Positions 1 to 11,266 of a stretch of 64,000 nt of DNA are shown here, one piece after another. The position numbers were made by a program, and so were the translations under genes. The stretch covers positions 806,001-870,000 of the forward strand of contig JBBCIN010000001.1 of NCBI GenBank assembly GCA_037200885.1, given 5' to 3'. Position 1 is the first letter of the stretch; the number at the start of each line of letters is the position of its first letter. The notes below the pieces were generated by a model. That model was given only the letters and a program-made list of their open reading frames with translations. It had not been told where the DNA came from and did no database searches. Origin of the DNA: PMG-095 sp037200885 (lineage in GTDB: Bacteria > Myxococcota_A > Polyangia > Polyangiales > Polyangiaceae).

Positions 1-144
1 AAAGGCGACAAGACGCAGCTGGTACTGCACGAGCTCTATCGCTCGAAGGAAGTTCGCGATGCTGCCCTGACCTCCGGGGCGTACGACGGGATGGGCGAGA
101 CGTTCGGGCAACTGGACGAGGTGCTCGTCACGCTGGGCGCATAG
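1..144 (+). CDS. SRPBCC/AHSA1-like protein, C-terminal end
   Basis: The window opens inside a reading frame that runs from base 1 to a TAG at 142-144. The last residues read LHELYRSKEVRDAALTSG, then GMGETFGQLDEVL. This pattern (aromatic-Ser-Lys-Glu-x-Arg-Asp-x-x-Leu, then Gly-Met and a final Leu-Asp-Glu-x-Leu helix) is typical of the C-terminal helix of SRPBCC proteins of the AHSA1 (activator of Hsp90 ATPase homologue 1-like) family, small START-fold ligand-binding proteins. Most of the protein lies outside the window, so no specific ligand can be given. Confidence 0.7.
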   Translation, partial: KGDKTQLVLHELYRSKEVRDAALTSGAYDGMGETFGQLDEVLVTLGA

Positions 145-619
145 CAGCGCAGTCACGATGTCATCGGCGCCGAGCACTAGGGCGGCCACGCCATTGCGGC
201 GGCGCTCGCCATATCGGGAGGGGTTTCGGTGCAGAAAGTGGTGGGTCTCGTGGGCGATTTCTCGATTGCGGTGGCGCTCGGCGGGTGTTCGAGTCCTAGC
301 GACCACGAAATCCTTCGAAGACCAGACTGTCGGCTCCGCCGCTGTAGCTGATCCAAGACCTGCGGGCGAGTTGGCCGAAGCCATCGCTGTGGGCGCCTTC
401 GGTCATACTGCACCCGACGAACGGATCTTTGTTGCGCGGGGGCGATTCGTTCGATGTACCACGAGGTTCTCTCGGCGGTGCGCGTTGAGCTGGCGGCGTG
501 AGGTTTGCCGCGGGTGCAGCAATGGTCCCGCCGTCGTGCGATTTGACATCAAAGTGCGTGCCGGACCCCTTGCGCCGAAACTGGGTTGTTCAGTGCGACA
601 ACGCAACAGCATGAATTGA
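145..619. other. Gene-free stretch, no recognisable product
   Basis: Several reading frames are open here on both strands because of the high GC content, but none gives a recognisable domain, a convincing start or a coherent neighbour. I see no tRNA, terminator or repeat in it. It may be decayed coding sequence belonging to the RCC1 remnant that follows. Confidence 0.4.
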
Positions 620-1011
620 ATGGCGCGGCTCGTCAGGTGAGCGTTGGGAATGTGCATACCTGTGCGCTGCTCGATAACGGCGCGGTCCGCTGCTGGGGGT
701 ATAACGAATACGGTCAGCTCGGCTACGGGAACACCGCGAGCATCGGCGATGATGAGCCTGCGGGTGCAGGCGGCAACGTCGTGCTCGGAGATTCGGCAAT
801 TCAATCGGCGACGACGAGACGCCCGCGTCTGCCGGCGATGTACCTGTGTCGGTAGACGTGCATGTTCACTCGTGCAACGGCACTGCCACTCCATGCGCCG
901 TCATGTCCGAAACGAGCTGCAAGACGACTTCACAATGCATCTGGACCCCGCCGTGCGTCGCGAACTCCATACCCCAGTCGGGCGTGTGTCACTTGCAACA
1001 GACCAAGCGGC
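620..1011 (+). pseudogene. RCC1-repeat / Cys-rich protein remnant
   Basis: One frame gives an RCC1-type repeat (GNVHTCALLDNGAVRCWGYN, then EYGQLGYGNTASIGDDE). After a frame change near 800 the SIGDDE motif occurs again and leads into a Cys-rich tail (residues such as SCNGTATPCAV and SQCIWTPPC). RCC1-like beta-propellers of this kind are common secreted or surface proteins in myxobacteria. There is no start codon or signal peptide in frame, the frame is shifted once, and homology stops at about 1011, exactly where the truncated istB begins. I read it as a gene fragment destroyed by arrival or rearrangement of the insertion sequence. Confidence 0.6.
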
Positions 1012-1607
1012 CTAATCACTGTCGCGCGCAGGCCGTACCGGTCTTCGAGGATTTCTAGGAGATCGCGCCGACTGTCTTCCGTGAGTGGCGAGATCGCGAA
1101 GTCGTCGAGCACGAGAACGTCGATCTTGGCGAGGCGCGTGAGCAGACGTTGATACATGCCGTCTGCGCGCGCGAGCCGCAGCTCGTCGAATAGACGCGGG
1201 ACGCGGCGATAGAGAACACGAGATCCTTTGCGACAGGCTTGGTGTGCAAGAGCACACGCGAAGTAGCTCTTACCGGTGCCAGTCGCGCCTGTGACGATCA
1301 CGGTTTGGTGCTCGCTAATCCAACGGCAGGTCGCGAGCTGGTGAACGGTCGCCTTCTCGAGCTGGCGCTCGCGTTGAAAGTCGATGCCTTCGATGCAGGC
1401 GTCGGTGATGCGGAGCTTGGCGTCGCGAAGATTCTTGGCGAGCCGAGTGTTGTCACGAGCGAGCGTCTCGGCGTCGACGAGCAACGCGATGCGATCGTCG
1501 AACGGCAACGTCAGCGTGTCGGGAGATCTATCTTGCTCGAGCCAAGTAGATGCCAAGACGCGCAGGCGCAGGGAGCGGAGTTTCTCGAGGGTGGGCTCTC
1601 TCAGCGT
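1012..1607 (-). pseudogene. istB: IstB-like AAA+ ATPase, 3'-truncated
   Basis: IstB is the ATPase helper of the IS21 transposase. The frame shows the N-terminal leucine-rich region, Walker A (GATGTGKSY), Walker B (IDVLVLDDFAI) and the LLEILEDRYGLRATVI segment. Homology then ends abruptly at 1012, so the last 40 or so residues of the usual family protein are missing. At the expected start the codon is ACG (before LREPTLEKL) rather than ATG, so initiation may also be lost. It overlaps the end of the upstream istA fragment, as in intact IS21 elements. Confidence 0.75.
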
Positions 1608-1918
1608 TGCTTGTTTTCCTTTGGATTTGGGTTTCGATGTCGTGGGTGATCTGAGTGGTAGTAGTCGCGGCCGCGCACGTTTTCGTGCACTGCCCCCGCA
1701 GCCGCCGGTTGCTCGGGCGTGGGCAGCGGCTGCTGGTCGAGGTTGTGTTGAAGAATCGTCAGCACGTGGCGATAGCTGCGTGCGCCGCCGAAGAGTGCGC
1801 GGGCGCTGGCTACCTCGACGCGAGCCTCGCCGTACTTTTTCGCGAGCCGGAACAAACCGAGGCACGAGCGATATCCCCATTCCGGATGTCGACGCTCGAG
1901 CAGGATCGCTTCGCAAAA
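1601..1918 (-). pseudogene. istA: IstA transposase, C-terminal fragment
   Basis: Reading leftwards from the junction with the younger element, the frame gives CEAILLERRHPEWGYRSCLG, then LFRLAKKYGEARVE and a tail HENVRGRDYY, which is the conserved C-terminus of IS21-family IstA. The 5' part of the gene lies on the other side of the younger insertion (4531-5040), and the target-site duplication CGCAAAA at 1912-1918 is within this fragment. It is coding debris without a start. Confidence 0.75.
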
Positions 1919-2018
1919 TGCGTATTCCGCTGCATTCGATCAGCCGTCCGGACGCATCCGATCAGGATTCCGGGTATCCGATCAGGAATCGGAGCGAAGC
2001 GACGAGGACGGGGGCTGG

Positions 2019-2786
2019 TCAGACGGTGGGTTGAGTCTCGGGTTGGGGTTTCAGACCTTTCTGGCGGCGCATGGAGGAGCCGCGCAGGGTGAGCACGTGC
2101 GCGTTGTGCACGAGCCGGTCGCAGATGGCGTCGGCGATAGTCTGATCACCAAGGGACTCGTGCCAACTTTTCGTCGGAAGTTGTGACGTGAGAACGGTGG
2201 AGCGTTTGCCGTATCGGTCTTCAAGGACCTCGAGCAGGTCGCGGCGCTCGACGTCCGTCATGGGCGCGAGCAAGAAGTCGTCGAGGATAAGAACATCGAT
2301 CTTGGCGAGGCGCGCCAGCATCGCGGAGTAGTCGGCGGAAGCCCGCGCGATGGCGAGTTGCTCCAGCAGTCGTGGTACGCGCATGAAGAGAGCGCGGAAG
2401 CCTTGCCTGATGGCTGCGTTGGCAAGGGCACTGGCGAGGAAGCTCTTGCCGACACCAGTTGCACCGAGCAGCAGCAGGTTATGGTGTGAGCGCACCCACT
2501 GACACGAACTGAGCTCGCGCAGTGTGGCATGCTCGAGGCCACGAGCAGAGTCGCAGATGATTTCCTCGGTGGCCGCGCGAACACTGAGCTTGGCCTCTTG
2601 GACGCGGCGCGAGACGCGACGATTCTCGCGCGAGGTCCATTCTTGATCGACGAGGAGGCCGAGCTTGTCTTCGAAGGTCAGGTGCTTGTCAGGAGGCATC
2701 TCCATCATTTCGCGAAGGCTTTTGGCGAGCGCGTGCAGTTTCAGATCAATGAGTTTTTGAATCGTTTCGTCGAGTGTCATTGTCAT
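2019..2786 (-). CDS. istB: IS21 helper ATPase IstB
   Basis: About 255 residues, the normal family length. The start chosen is MTMTLDETIQKLIDLKL at 2786, which overlaps the end of istA by about 40 bases, as in other IS21 elements. Walker A is GATGVGKSFLA near residue 110, Walker B is DVLILDDFLLAP, and the C-terminal half contains DRYGKRSTVLTSQLPTKSWH and DRLVHNAH. IstB multimers activate IstA and select targets. The open frame can be extended upstream to 3077, but that part is only the istA shadow. Confidence 0.9.
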   Translation of the reverse strand: MTMTLDETIQKLIDLKLHALAKSLREMMEMPPDKHLTFEDKLGLLVDQEWTSRENRRVSRRVQEAKLSVRAATEEIICDSARGLEHATLRELSSCQWVRSHHNLLLLGATGVGKSFLASALANAAIRQGFRALFMRVPRLLEQLAIARASADYSAMLARLAKIDVLILDDFLLAPMTDVERRDLLEVLEDRYGKRSTVLTSQLPTKSWHESLGDQTIADAICDRLVHNAHVLTLRGSSMRRQKGLKPQPETQPTV

Positions 2787-4352
2787 TCTCCGTGTCGTAG
2801 TAGCTGGCGCCGCGCACGTGCTCGTGCTCGTCAACAGCTCGGGGGACTGTGGGTAGGTTGGCCGGCGCTGCGCGCTCGATGCCGCGTTTGAGAATTCCTT
2901 CGATATGGCGGCGATGCGGCGCGCTCTTGCCCGCGACCGAGAGCGCGCGCTGACAGGCCGCGTCCATCGCGGTGGCGCCGTGCTTGTCCGCGACGCGGAT
3001 GATGCCAAGCACGGGCCGGAAGCCCATTTCGGGTTGCGGATACTGAGCCATCGTACGTCGCGCGACCTCCGCGACATGCGGTCCGAATTTGCCTGCCCAC
3101 TCGGTCATCCGCTCTGGCGACCACTCGCCATAGTCCTTGTGCTCGAGAGGGCGGTGCGCGGCGTTGGTCACCGCGGTGCCGGGACGTGCGTAGCTGCGGC
3201 GGTGTGACGCGACGCGCACGCCACCGTGGAAGCACTCGACAACGCTCGGCGTCGCGCGCACCTCGATGGCTTCTCTACGCAGCTTGAAGGGCACGCTGTA
3301 CAAGCGCTCGTCGAACTCGATGTGATAGTCGATGTTGGCGCGCGTCTTCTTGCGCTGCGGCAGCTCGAAGCGCAGCACTGGCAGCGCTTTCATGCGCGGC
3401 CTATCGAGCGACTCGAACGCCTCCCGCCTAGTACCTGGCAGTTTCTGAAAGCGCCGTGTGTTGAGCTCGTCGACCAGCTCGGCGATGGCGTTATTGAGCT
3501 CCGCGAGCGAGAAGAAAATGCGATTGCGAAGACGTGCGAGGATCCAGCGCTGGGCGATGAGCACGCCAGTCTCGACCTTGGCTTTGCCCTTGGTTTGGCG
3601 GGCGGCGCAGGGATGATCGCGATGCCGTAGTGCTGCCCGAGCTCGGCAAAAGCGTCGTTGATGTCCGGGTCGTAGCGGTCCGGGCGTTTTACAGCGCTGC
3701 GGAGCTGGTCCGGCACCAAGATGGTAGGGACAGCTTCGAAATACTCGAGCGCACGCACCGTGCTCGCGCAGAAGTCGGGCACCGTTTGCGACAGAGTCGC
3801 CTCCACGAACGTGTAGTTGCTGGCGCCGAGCACGCCCACGAAGAGCTCGACCTCGGTGAACTCGCCAGTCGTCGGATCGCAGATGCGTGGCTTCTTGCCC
3901 GAGTAGTCGATGAACAGCTTTTCGCCGGGCCGATGTGCTTGCCGCATGCTGAGCCGACGTCGATCGCGCCACTCCGCGTACAGCTCACAGAATTGGCTGT
4001 ACTGGTACGGTCGCACACCGCCTTGCTTGGCAGCCGCTTCGTACTCGCCCCACAGCAGCTGCAGCGTGACCCCGACGCGGCTCAGCTCCCGATGAACCCA
4101 TTGGAAGTCGATCGCGGCTCGCGCTGATGGCTCGCAGCGGCCGACATGGCTGAACAGGCGCGCCTCGACCTCCGCATCGCTGAGCGGCTTGGCCTGCTCC
4201 CAGCTAAGCCCAGCGAGCGCGGCGCGGCTTAGATAGTCGCAGACCGTGGACGGCGACATCTCGCACGCCAGCGCGATCTGGCGGTGCTGGCAGCCGCACT
4301 CGTAGTGAAGACGAAGAACCTCTCGAATCTTGCGCATGGACAGTCGCCTCAT
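2746..4352 (-). pseudogene. istA: IS21 transposase IstA, single frameshift
   Basis: IstA is the DDE transposase of IS21 elements. The first frame starts at 4352 (MRRLSMRKIREVLRL) and covers the helix-turn-helix (RQIALACEMSPSTVCDYL) and most of the integrase core (RPGEKLFIDYSG; VELFVGVLGASNYTFVEA). At about 3597 it runs out of frame. The second frame continues with the expected KGKAKVETGVLIAQRWILAR and the C-terminal domain to HEHVRGASYY. Restoring one A in the run AAACCAAGGGC would rejoin the two parts as KPKGKAK. The defect is a 1-nt loss in a short homopolymer, so a sequencing error is possible. Confidence 0.8.
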
Positions 4353-5075
4353 GGGCCGCGACCATCCCCGCCTTCCGCTTCAGCCGCTCGGCCGACTCTG
4401 ATCGAATGCCCGGAATGGCTGATCGAATGAGCGGAATGCCGATCGAATGGCTCCGGAATCCTGATCGGATACTTTCGGAACGCTGATCGAATGCTGTCGG
4501 AATGCTGATCGGATCACGTCGGAATACGCACGCAAAATGCGCGCGTGTTGGGTCCCAATGTATCAGCCCATCCGAGGATGCGTGACGGCGTCCATTCCGC
4601 GTGAGCGCGATGCGTGCTCGGCATGTGCTCAGGCTTAGTCGTGCGCCCATTGCAGACGTAACTGCGCACGTGACAGGTGACCCGGCTGCCGAAATGAAAG
4701 ATTTCGATCGCGTCTGTGGTTGCTCGACCCCAAAGCTCTTCGCGGAGCAGTGTGTGCGGCGCCGAGTAGAGGTGGTGATCGAACTCGATGTGATAGTCGA
4801 TGTTGAGCCCGGCCTTTTTCCCACGTCGAAGCTTGAAATGGCTCGGCGGGAAGCGGTCCGAGCGCAGGTTTGTCGAGTCGCTCGAACAGCTCGCGACGAC
4901 TCGCGTTGTACGCGCGCATCGGTCGCGTGTTGATGATTTTGGTCAGCTCGAACAATCGACGATTGAGATCGCCAAGACTCGAGAACGTCTCGTTGCGAAT
5001 GCGTGCGAGCAGCCAACGCTCCGCAATCTGAACGCCGTGTTTGCTGCGCAGTACTGCCGCGCGCATGGGCTGGGT

Positions 5076-8000
5076 GCTTCAATGGGGCCGCCGCGTGAAC
5101 ACGGCGGAATGATCAGTGGTGCCAGTTCAGCGCGCGCGTGCCGGTGCTGCTTCAATGGGGCCGCCGCGTGAACACGGCGGAATGACGGTGGAGCGGAGTG
5201 GCCCGCGCACTGCGCTTGGATTGCTTCAACGGGGCCGCCGCGTGAACACGGCGGAATGTCTATGTGGCCGATTGCGCGAACTTCGACGAGGTGACGCTTC
5301 AATGGGGCCGCCGCGTGAACACGGCGGAATGGCTGCGAAGCACCGGCAAAGACTTCAAACTGGACGTAGCTTCAATGGGGCCGCCGCGTGAACACGGCGG
5401 AATGCCGAAGACACTAGCCCGCGCGTTTGCCGTTCCGAGGCTTCAATGGGGCCGCCGCGTGAACACGGCGGAATGGTCGATCGACTGGCGAGTGAAGTAG
5501 GCGACTCGGCGGCTAGCTTCAATGGGGCCGCCGCGTGAACACGGCGGAATGTCGAGCAGAGCGCGCGCTGGAAGCGGTCATCGGCGTCGGCTTCAATGGG
5601 GCCGCCGCGTGAACACGGCGGAATGTCGATCAGGTCGAGCGCCGGTAGGGTGTCGGTACCGGTGCTTCAATGGGGCCGCCGCGTGAACACGGCGGAATGC
5701 TCGGACGCCAAGCGCGACGAACTGATCGCGTGGATGCTTCAATGGGGCCGCCGCGTGAACACGGCGGAATGAGGCCATCTCGGCGATCTCGCTATATGGG
5801 CCGAATCGCTTCAATGGGGCCGCCGCGTGAACACGGCGGAATGGAATACGCAGCTCTCGAAGCCGCTCAGCGCAACGGGGCGCTTCAATGGGGCCGCCGC
5901 GTGAACACGGCGGAATGTCGAGGCGCTTACGCACCCGCAGGTCGCTTCGGTTGAACGGGTCCTTGCTTCAATGGGGCCGCCGCGTGAACACGGCGGAATG
6001 GAGTGCGACGACGAGGTTTCGCTGTTCGTCCTCTACCCGCTTCAATGGGGCCGCCGCGTGAACACGGCGGAATGAAAACGACACCCCCGAAACGATCCCG
6101 CTACCAGGCCCCGCTTCAATGGGGCCGCCGCGTGAACACGGCGGAATGATGCTGAGGGCGAGCGAGGATTCAGGTCGAACTCGACGCCGCTTCAATGGGG
6201 CCGCCGCGTGAACACGGCGGAATGGGCCTGAAGGTACGTGGGCTCAGCGATCGGAGGGATCTCGCTTCAATGGGGCCGCCGCGTGAACACGGCGGAATGC
6301 GCGAGACGCGTACCGTACACGCCGGGATCGGCCTCGCTTCAATGGGGCCGCCGCGTGAACACGGCGGAATGCTGATGCAGGCAGCGCGAAAACGCAGAAA
6401 CGTCGGTCGCAGCTTCAATGGGGCCGCCGCGTGAACACGGCGGAATGGACGCGGAAGTAAGTTTCGCGCTGATGCAGGCAGCGCGCTTCAATGGGGCCGC
6501 CGCGTGAACACGGCGGAATGCGCAATACGGTGGAACGTGTCTGCTTTCAGCACCAGCTTCAATGGGGCCGCCGCGTGAACACGGCGGAATGTTCCCACGG
6601 GAGCCCAATACGCCGCAGCCGCCAGATCCGCTTCAATGGGGCCGCCGCGTGAACACGGCGGAATGTACGACGCCTGGCTGAGGCACGAGCAGGCGGGCGA
6701 CGAGCTTCAATGGGGCCGCCGCGTGAACACGGCGGAATGCACGGAACGGCACAGCCGCGTTCACCCGAACGGACGCCGCTTCAATGGGGCCGCCGCGTGA
6801 ACACGGCGGAATGGGGATCGAGTTCCGCGCGGCGTTGCTCGTCAAGTACTTGCTTCAATGGGGCCGCCGCGTGAACACGGCGGAATGCCGGCGCTGTTCA
6901 GCCGCCTTGGCTGCGTGCCAGGCCTCGCTTCAATGGGGCCGCCGCGTGAACACGGCGGAATGGAGACGACGACGAGCAGCCGGACGACTTCGGGGTCGGT
7001 GCTTCAATGGGGCCGCCGCGTGAACACGGCGGAATGTAGCGCCGGCAATAGTGGTAGTGGCAGCGTTCGAAGTGCTTCAATGGGGCCGCCGCGTGAACAC
7101 GGCGGAATGCGGCGCTGCAGGCTATGCCGGAGCCCAAACTTTCGAGCTGCTTCAATGGGGCCGCCGCGTGAACACGGCGGAATGTAAAGCGGGGGAAAGA
7201 TGGTATCTACTGGAAGAGAGCAGCTTCAATGGGGCCGCCGCGTGAACACGGCGGAATGTTGCTGGCCGGGAATGACATCCCGGTTTGCCCCTGGGCGCTT
7301 CAATGGGGCCGCCGCGTGAACACGGCGGAATGCTGTGCTCAGTGGAGTGCTGGCGCGAACTTACGCGCGGCTTCAATGGGGCCGCCGCGTGAACACGGCG
7401 GAATGCGACCTTGCTCTCCAGGCTGCGCACTTCGCTTTCGAGCTTCAATGGGGCCGCCGCGTGAACACGGCGGAATGCCGGCCGAGCGCGTGCTATTCGC
7501 CCGGCTCATGCAAGCTTCAATGGGGCCGCCGCGTGAACACGGCGGAATGCTCGTACTGCTGTGTGATCCGCAAGACTTCGAGATTGCTTCAATGGGGCCG
7601 CCGCGTGAACACGGCGGAATGGGTGGCGCGGCGTCGCTTGGCGGCGGGTCCCAGGGCGCTTCAATGGGGCCGCCGCGTGAACACGGCGGAATGCCACCAC
7701 CGAGAATAGTCCTCTGATCATTCTCCAAACGGGCTTCAATGGGGCCGCCGCGTGAACACGGCGGAATGCGGTTGGCGCTCGCAGCAATGAGAGCACGAAG
7801 TACGTGCTTCAATGGGGCCGCCGCGTGAACACGGCGGAATGCGGCGTTGATCACGATCAGCTCGACCAGCGTCGCGTAGCTTCAATGGGGCCGCCGCGTG
7901 AACACGGCGGAATGGAGCGATGGCGGCGGTGGCGGACCGGCCATCACACAGCTTCAATGGGGCCGCCGCGTGAACACGGCGGAATGATTTGGTGGGTCAC

Positions 8001-11000
8001 TCGTGACGGGCTTGTGTCGATAGGCGCTTCAATGGGGCCGCCGCGTGAACACGGCGGAATGAATAACCTCAGATGCCTTGCTACGATCCGAGAGACGCTT
8101 CAATGGGGCCGCCGCGTGAACACGGCGGAATGCCAGTAGAGCCTGTCGCGCCAGACCCGGACGCGGCAGCTTCAATGGGGCCGCCGCGTGAACACGGCGG
8201 AATGATCGAGCTGTCCGAGGACATCCTGAAAACAGCCCAAAGCGCTTCAATGGGGCCGCCGCGTGAACACGGCGGAATGGGCAAATCCAAGAACAGCGTC
8301 AGCGCCGTCGCTCGCTTCAATGGGGCCGCCGCGTGAACACGGCGGAATGTGCGCCAGCGAACGACAACGCGACGCCTCTCGACGCTGCTTCAATGGGGCC
8401 GCCGCGTGAACACGGCGGAATGAGATCACTCCAGCAAGCGTCGCTGCGGCGCTCTCGGCGCTTCAATGGGGCCGCCGCGTGAACACGGCGGAATGGCGGA
8501 GGGGCAGACGGATGAGGTGCGATGGTTTCTTGGCTTCAATGGGGCCGCCGCGTGAACACGGCGGAATGTTACTCGGCCGCCCCAACGGCCCCGGCAAGAT
8601 CGGCTTCAATGGGGCCGCCGCGTGAACACGGCGGAATGGCCGGTCGCGCGCACGATCAGAATTAATTCGGTCGGCGGGCTTCAATGGGGCCGCCGCGTGA
8701 ACACGGCGGAATGCAGGCGCAGCTCATCGATGCGGCCATCCCCGAGCTGCTTCAATGGGGCCGCCGCGTGAACACGGCGGAATGTATAGCGCTCGTCCGC
8801 GTCAACCCCGCAGTGCCGCATGCTTCAATGGGGCCGCCGCGTGAACACGGCGGAATGCTCGCCGTCTGAAGCCCGATACGGAAGCCGGCTTGGCTTCAAT
8901 GGGGCCGCCGCGTGAACACGGCGGAATGTCGCCGAACGGAAGCGCGCCCGCGGCACGCATGATCTGGCTTCAATGGGGCCGCCGCGTGAACACGGCGGAA
9001 TGGTGGCGAACGAAGAAGCCGTGGCGCTTCCCGCGCAAGCGCTTCAATGGGGCCGCCGCGTGAACACGGCGGAATGGCGCTGACGCGGGAACCGATTGTG
9101 ATAGTCATACGCAGGCTTCAATGGGGCCGCCGCGTGAACACGGCGGAATGTGTCTTGCGGGTGAGAACAGCGCCCCCCGCCCCCACGCTTCAATGGGGCC
9201 GCCGCGTGAACACGGCGGAATGCGCTCTTGGTCAGATTCGCCGCGTTGCCAGTCAGAGCGCTTCAATGGGGCCGCCGCGTGAACACGGCGGAATGCAATT
9301 CACGCGCGGCGCGGCGTGGGAAGCGCTGACGGCTTCAATGGGGCCGCCGCGTGAACACGGCGGAATGAATTATCGCAAGTCCGAATCGTACCCCCCATTG
9401 TCGCTTCAATGGGGCCGCCGCGTGAACACGGCGGAATGAGCTTCGAGCGCGACACAACGATCAACGGACGGCACGTCGCTTCAATGGGGCCGCCGCGTGA
9501 ACACGGCGGAATGGCGGAGCGCGAGCGACTCATTCGCCAGCAAGAAGCCGCTTCAATGGGGCCGCCGCGTGAACACGGCGGAATGGACCACCGAGAGAAC
9601 GACCAGGGCAGCGACCGACTCGCTTCAATGGGGCCGCCGCGTGAACACGGCGGAATGGGAGATCGGCGGGATTGCGATTGAGCAGGAGGACGCGGCTTCA
9701 ATGGGGCCGCCGCGTGAACACGGCGGAATGCGGGGCTCAAGAAGGGCGAGAAGGGCGTTGAGGGGTTGCTTCAATGGGGCCGCCGCGTGAACACGGCGGA
9801 ATGGCTGTGTCGGCAGAACGTAGCCGGCGTCTGTTACTCCGCTTCAATGGGGCCGCCGCGTGAACACGGCGGAATGTTGACGCACCCTAGATACTTGTGA
9901 CACCAGTCCGGTGCTTCAATGGGGCCGCCGCGTGAACACGGCGGAATGGCTTGGGACAACGGATATCACGCTCAGCGGTCCGATGTTGCTTCAATGGGGC
10001 CGCCGCGTGAACACGGCGGAATGGCTTTTGCTGTGTCCAAGATCGCGGGCTTCGTCGAGGCTTCAATGGGGCCGCCGCGTGAACACGGCGGAATGCCCGT
10101 GCCTGGGCCCAATACTCGCGCGCCCTGACCTCCCACGAGCTTCAATGGGGCCGCCGCGTGAACACGGCGGAATGCCGACGCCGAAGGCGAACAGCGCGAA
10201 GCCGTCCCAGCTTCAATGGGGCCGCCGCGTGAACACGGCGGAATGAGATCGGTCGCTGGAACGATGAGACGAGGGGCAAGCTGCTTCAATGGGGCCGCCG
10301 CGTGAACACGGCGGAATGAGCCAGCGCATGAGCCCTCTGCTGTTCAATCTCTGGCAGCTTCAATGGGGCCGCCGCGTGAACACGGCGGAATGGCCGATAT
10401 CTTCGCTATTGGCTATCAGCCGAGTTCGCGGCTTCAATGGGGCCGCCGCGTGAACACGGCGGAATGTCAGCCTGAGCGTGTTCGTCAGCGCGGGGCTTCC
10501 TCTCGCTTCAATGGGGCCGCCGCGTGAACACGGCGGAATGATCGAAGCCAGTGACCGTCGCCGCGCCGACACCAGAGCTTCAATGGGGCCGCCGCGTGAA
10601 CACGGCGGAATGGCCAAGCTTCGCTGGCGGCCTCGGCCTCCGCCAGCGTGCTTCAATGGGGCCGCCGCGTGAACACGGCGGAATGGGGGTCGCCCGCGTT
10701 CGGCTTGTTGAGCCAGGCTGTAGCTTCAATGGGGCCGCCGCGTGAACACGGCGGAATGATGTCGGATCGCGGTGACCCGGCCGAGCTGAACCAGCTTCAA
10801 TGGGGCCGCCGCGTGAACACGGCGGAATGGACTGAAGGGATGATCATGGCTACCAAGAAAACCGTGCTTCAATGGGGCCGCCGCGTGAACACGGCGGAAT
10901 GCCGCAGTCGAGTATTGAGGATTTGGATCTCGTCCACGCTTCAATGGGGCCGCCGCGTGAACACGGCGGAATGTCTGGATCCCCTGACACCCCCGGAAAG

Positions 11001-11266
11001 ACGGGGCCTCGCTTCAATGGGGCCGCCGCGTGAACACGGCGGAATGTCTAGGGTGCGTCAACACACCGTATGCGGCCGCGGTCGGGCTTCAATGGGGCCG
11101 CCGCGTGAACACGGCGGAATGCCGCGCAACTCGCGTTCTATGCGCCCACGTGGATCGCGCTTCAATGGGGCCGCCGCGTGAACACGGCGGAATGGCTGGA
11201 GCTCGACGCGGACGTCATCGTCAGCGCCTCGCTTCAATGGGGCCGCCGCGTGAACACGGCGGAATG
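5076..11266 (-). CRISPR. CRISPR array, 85 repeats of 36 bp, type I-G
   Basis: I counted 85 copies of a 36-bp repeat, starts 5076 to 11231, separated by 84 spacers of about 35-40 bases. On the plus strand the repeat starts GCTTCAATGGGGCCG and ends CACGGCGGAATG. Its reverse complement contains a stem CCGCCGTG-TTCA-CGCGGCGG (one G:U pair) and ends in ATTGAAGC, a typical 8-nt crRNA 5' handle of type I systems. The array is therefore read leftwards, in the same direction as the cas genes, with its leader at 11267-11513. The only repeat variant noticed is the third from the left (5223, T to C at position 8), at the old, leader-distal end. Spacers 6372-6411 and 6448-6484 share 16 bases and come from overlapping protospacers. 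The distal end abuts the IS21 remnant, so older spacers may have been lost. Confidence 0.98.

Larger units (their letters stand above)
1919..4530 (-). mobile_element. IS21-family insertion sequence nested in the older one
   Basis: This 2612-bp element has matching ends: TGCGTATTCCG at 1919-1929 and its reverse complement ending at 4530, with imperfect similarity continuing inward. It is flanked by a 7-bp direct repeat, CGCAAAA, at 1912-1918 and 4531-4537. Inside each end there are repeated blocks of the type TGATCGAATGnnCGGAAT (best seen at 4378-4530 and 1936-2000), as expected of the multiple internal terminal repeats of IS21 elements. It carries istA and istB in the usual order on the minus strand. 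istA is interrupted by one frameshift, so the copy may be inactive unless that is a sequencing error. Confidence 0.85.
1012..5040 (-). mobile_element. Old IS21-family element remnant, both ends lost
   Basis: Fragments of one istA-istB pair lie on both sides of a younger insertion. The C-terminal end of IstA and all but the end of IstB lie at 1012-1918; the middle of IstA lies at 4531-5040. Removing 1919-4530 together with one copy of the 7-bp duplication joins the two IstA parts in one frame (GPNTRAFC joined to CEAILLERRHPEW). The left end is cut at about 1011 against the RCC1 remnant. The right end stops at about 5035, roughly 40 bases before the first CRISPR repeat. Neither terminal inverted repeat remains, so this copy should be immobile. 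Confidence 0.8.
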
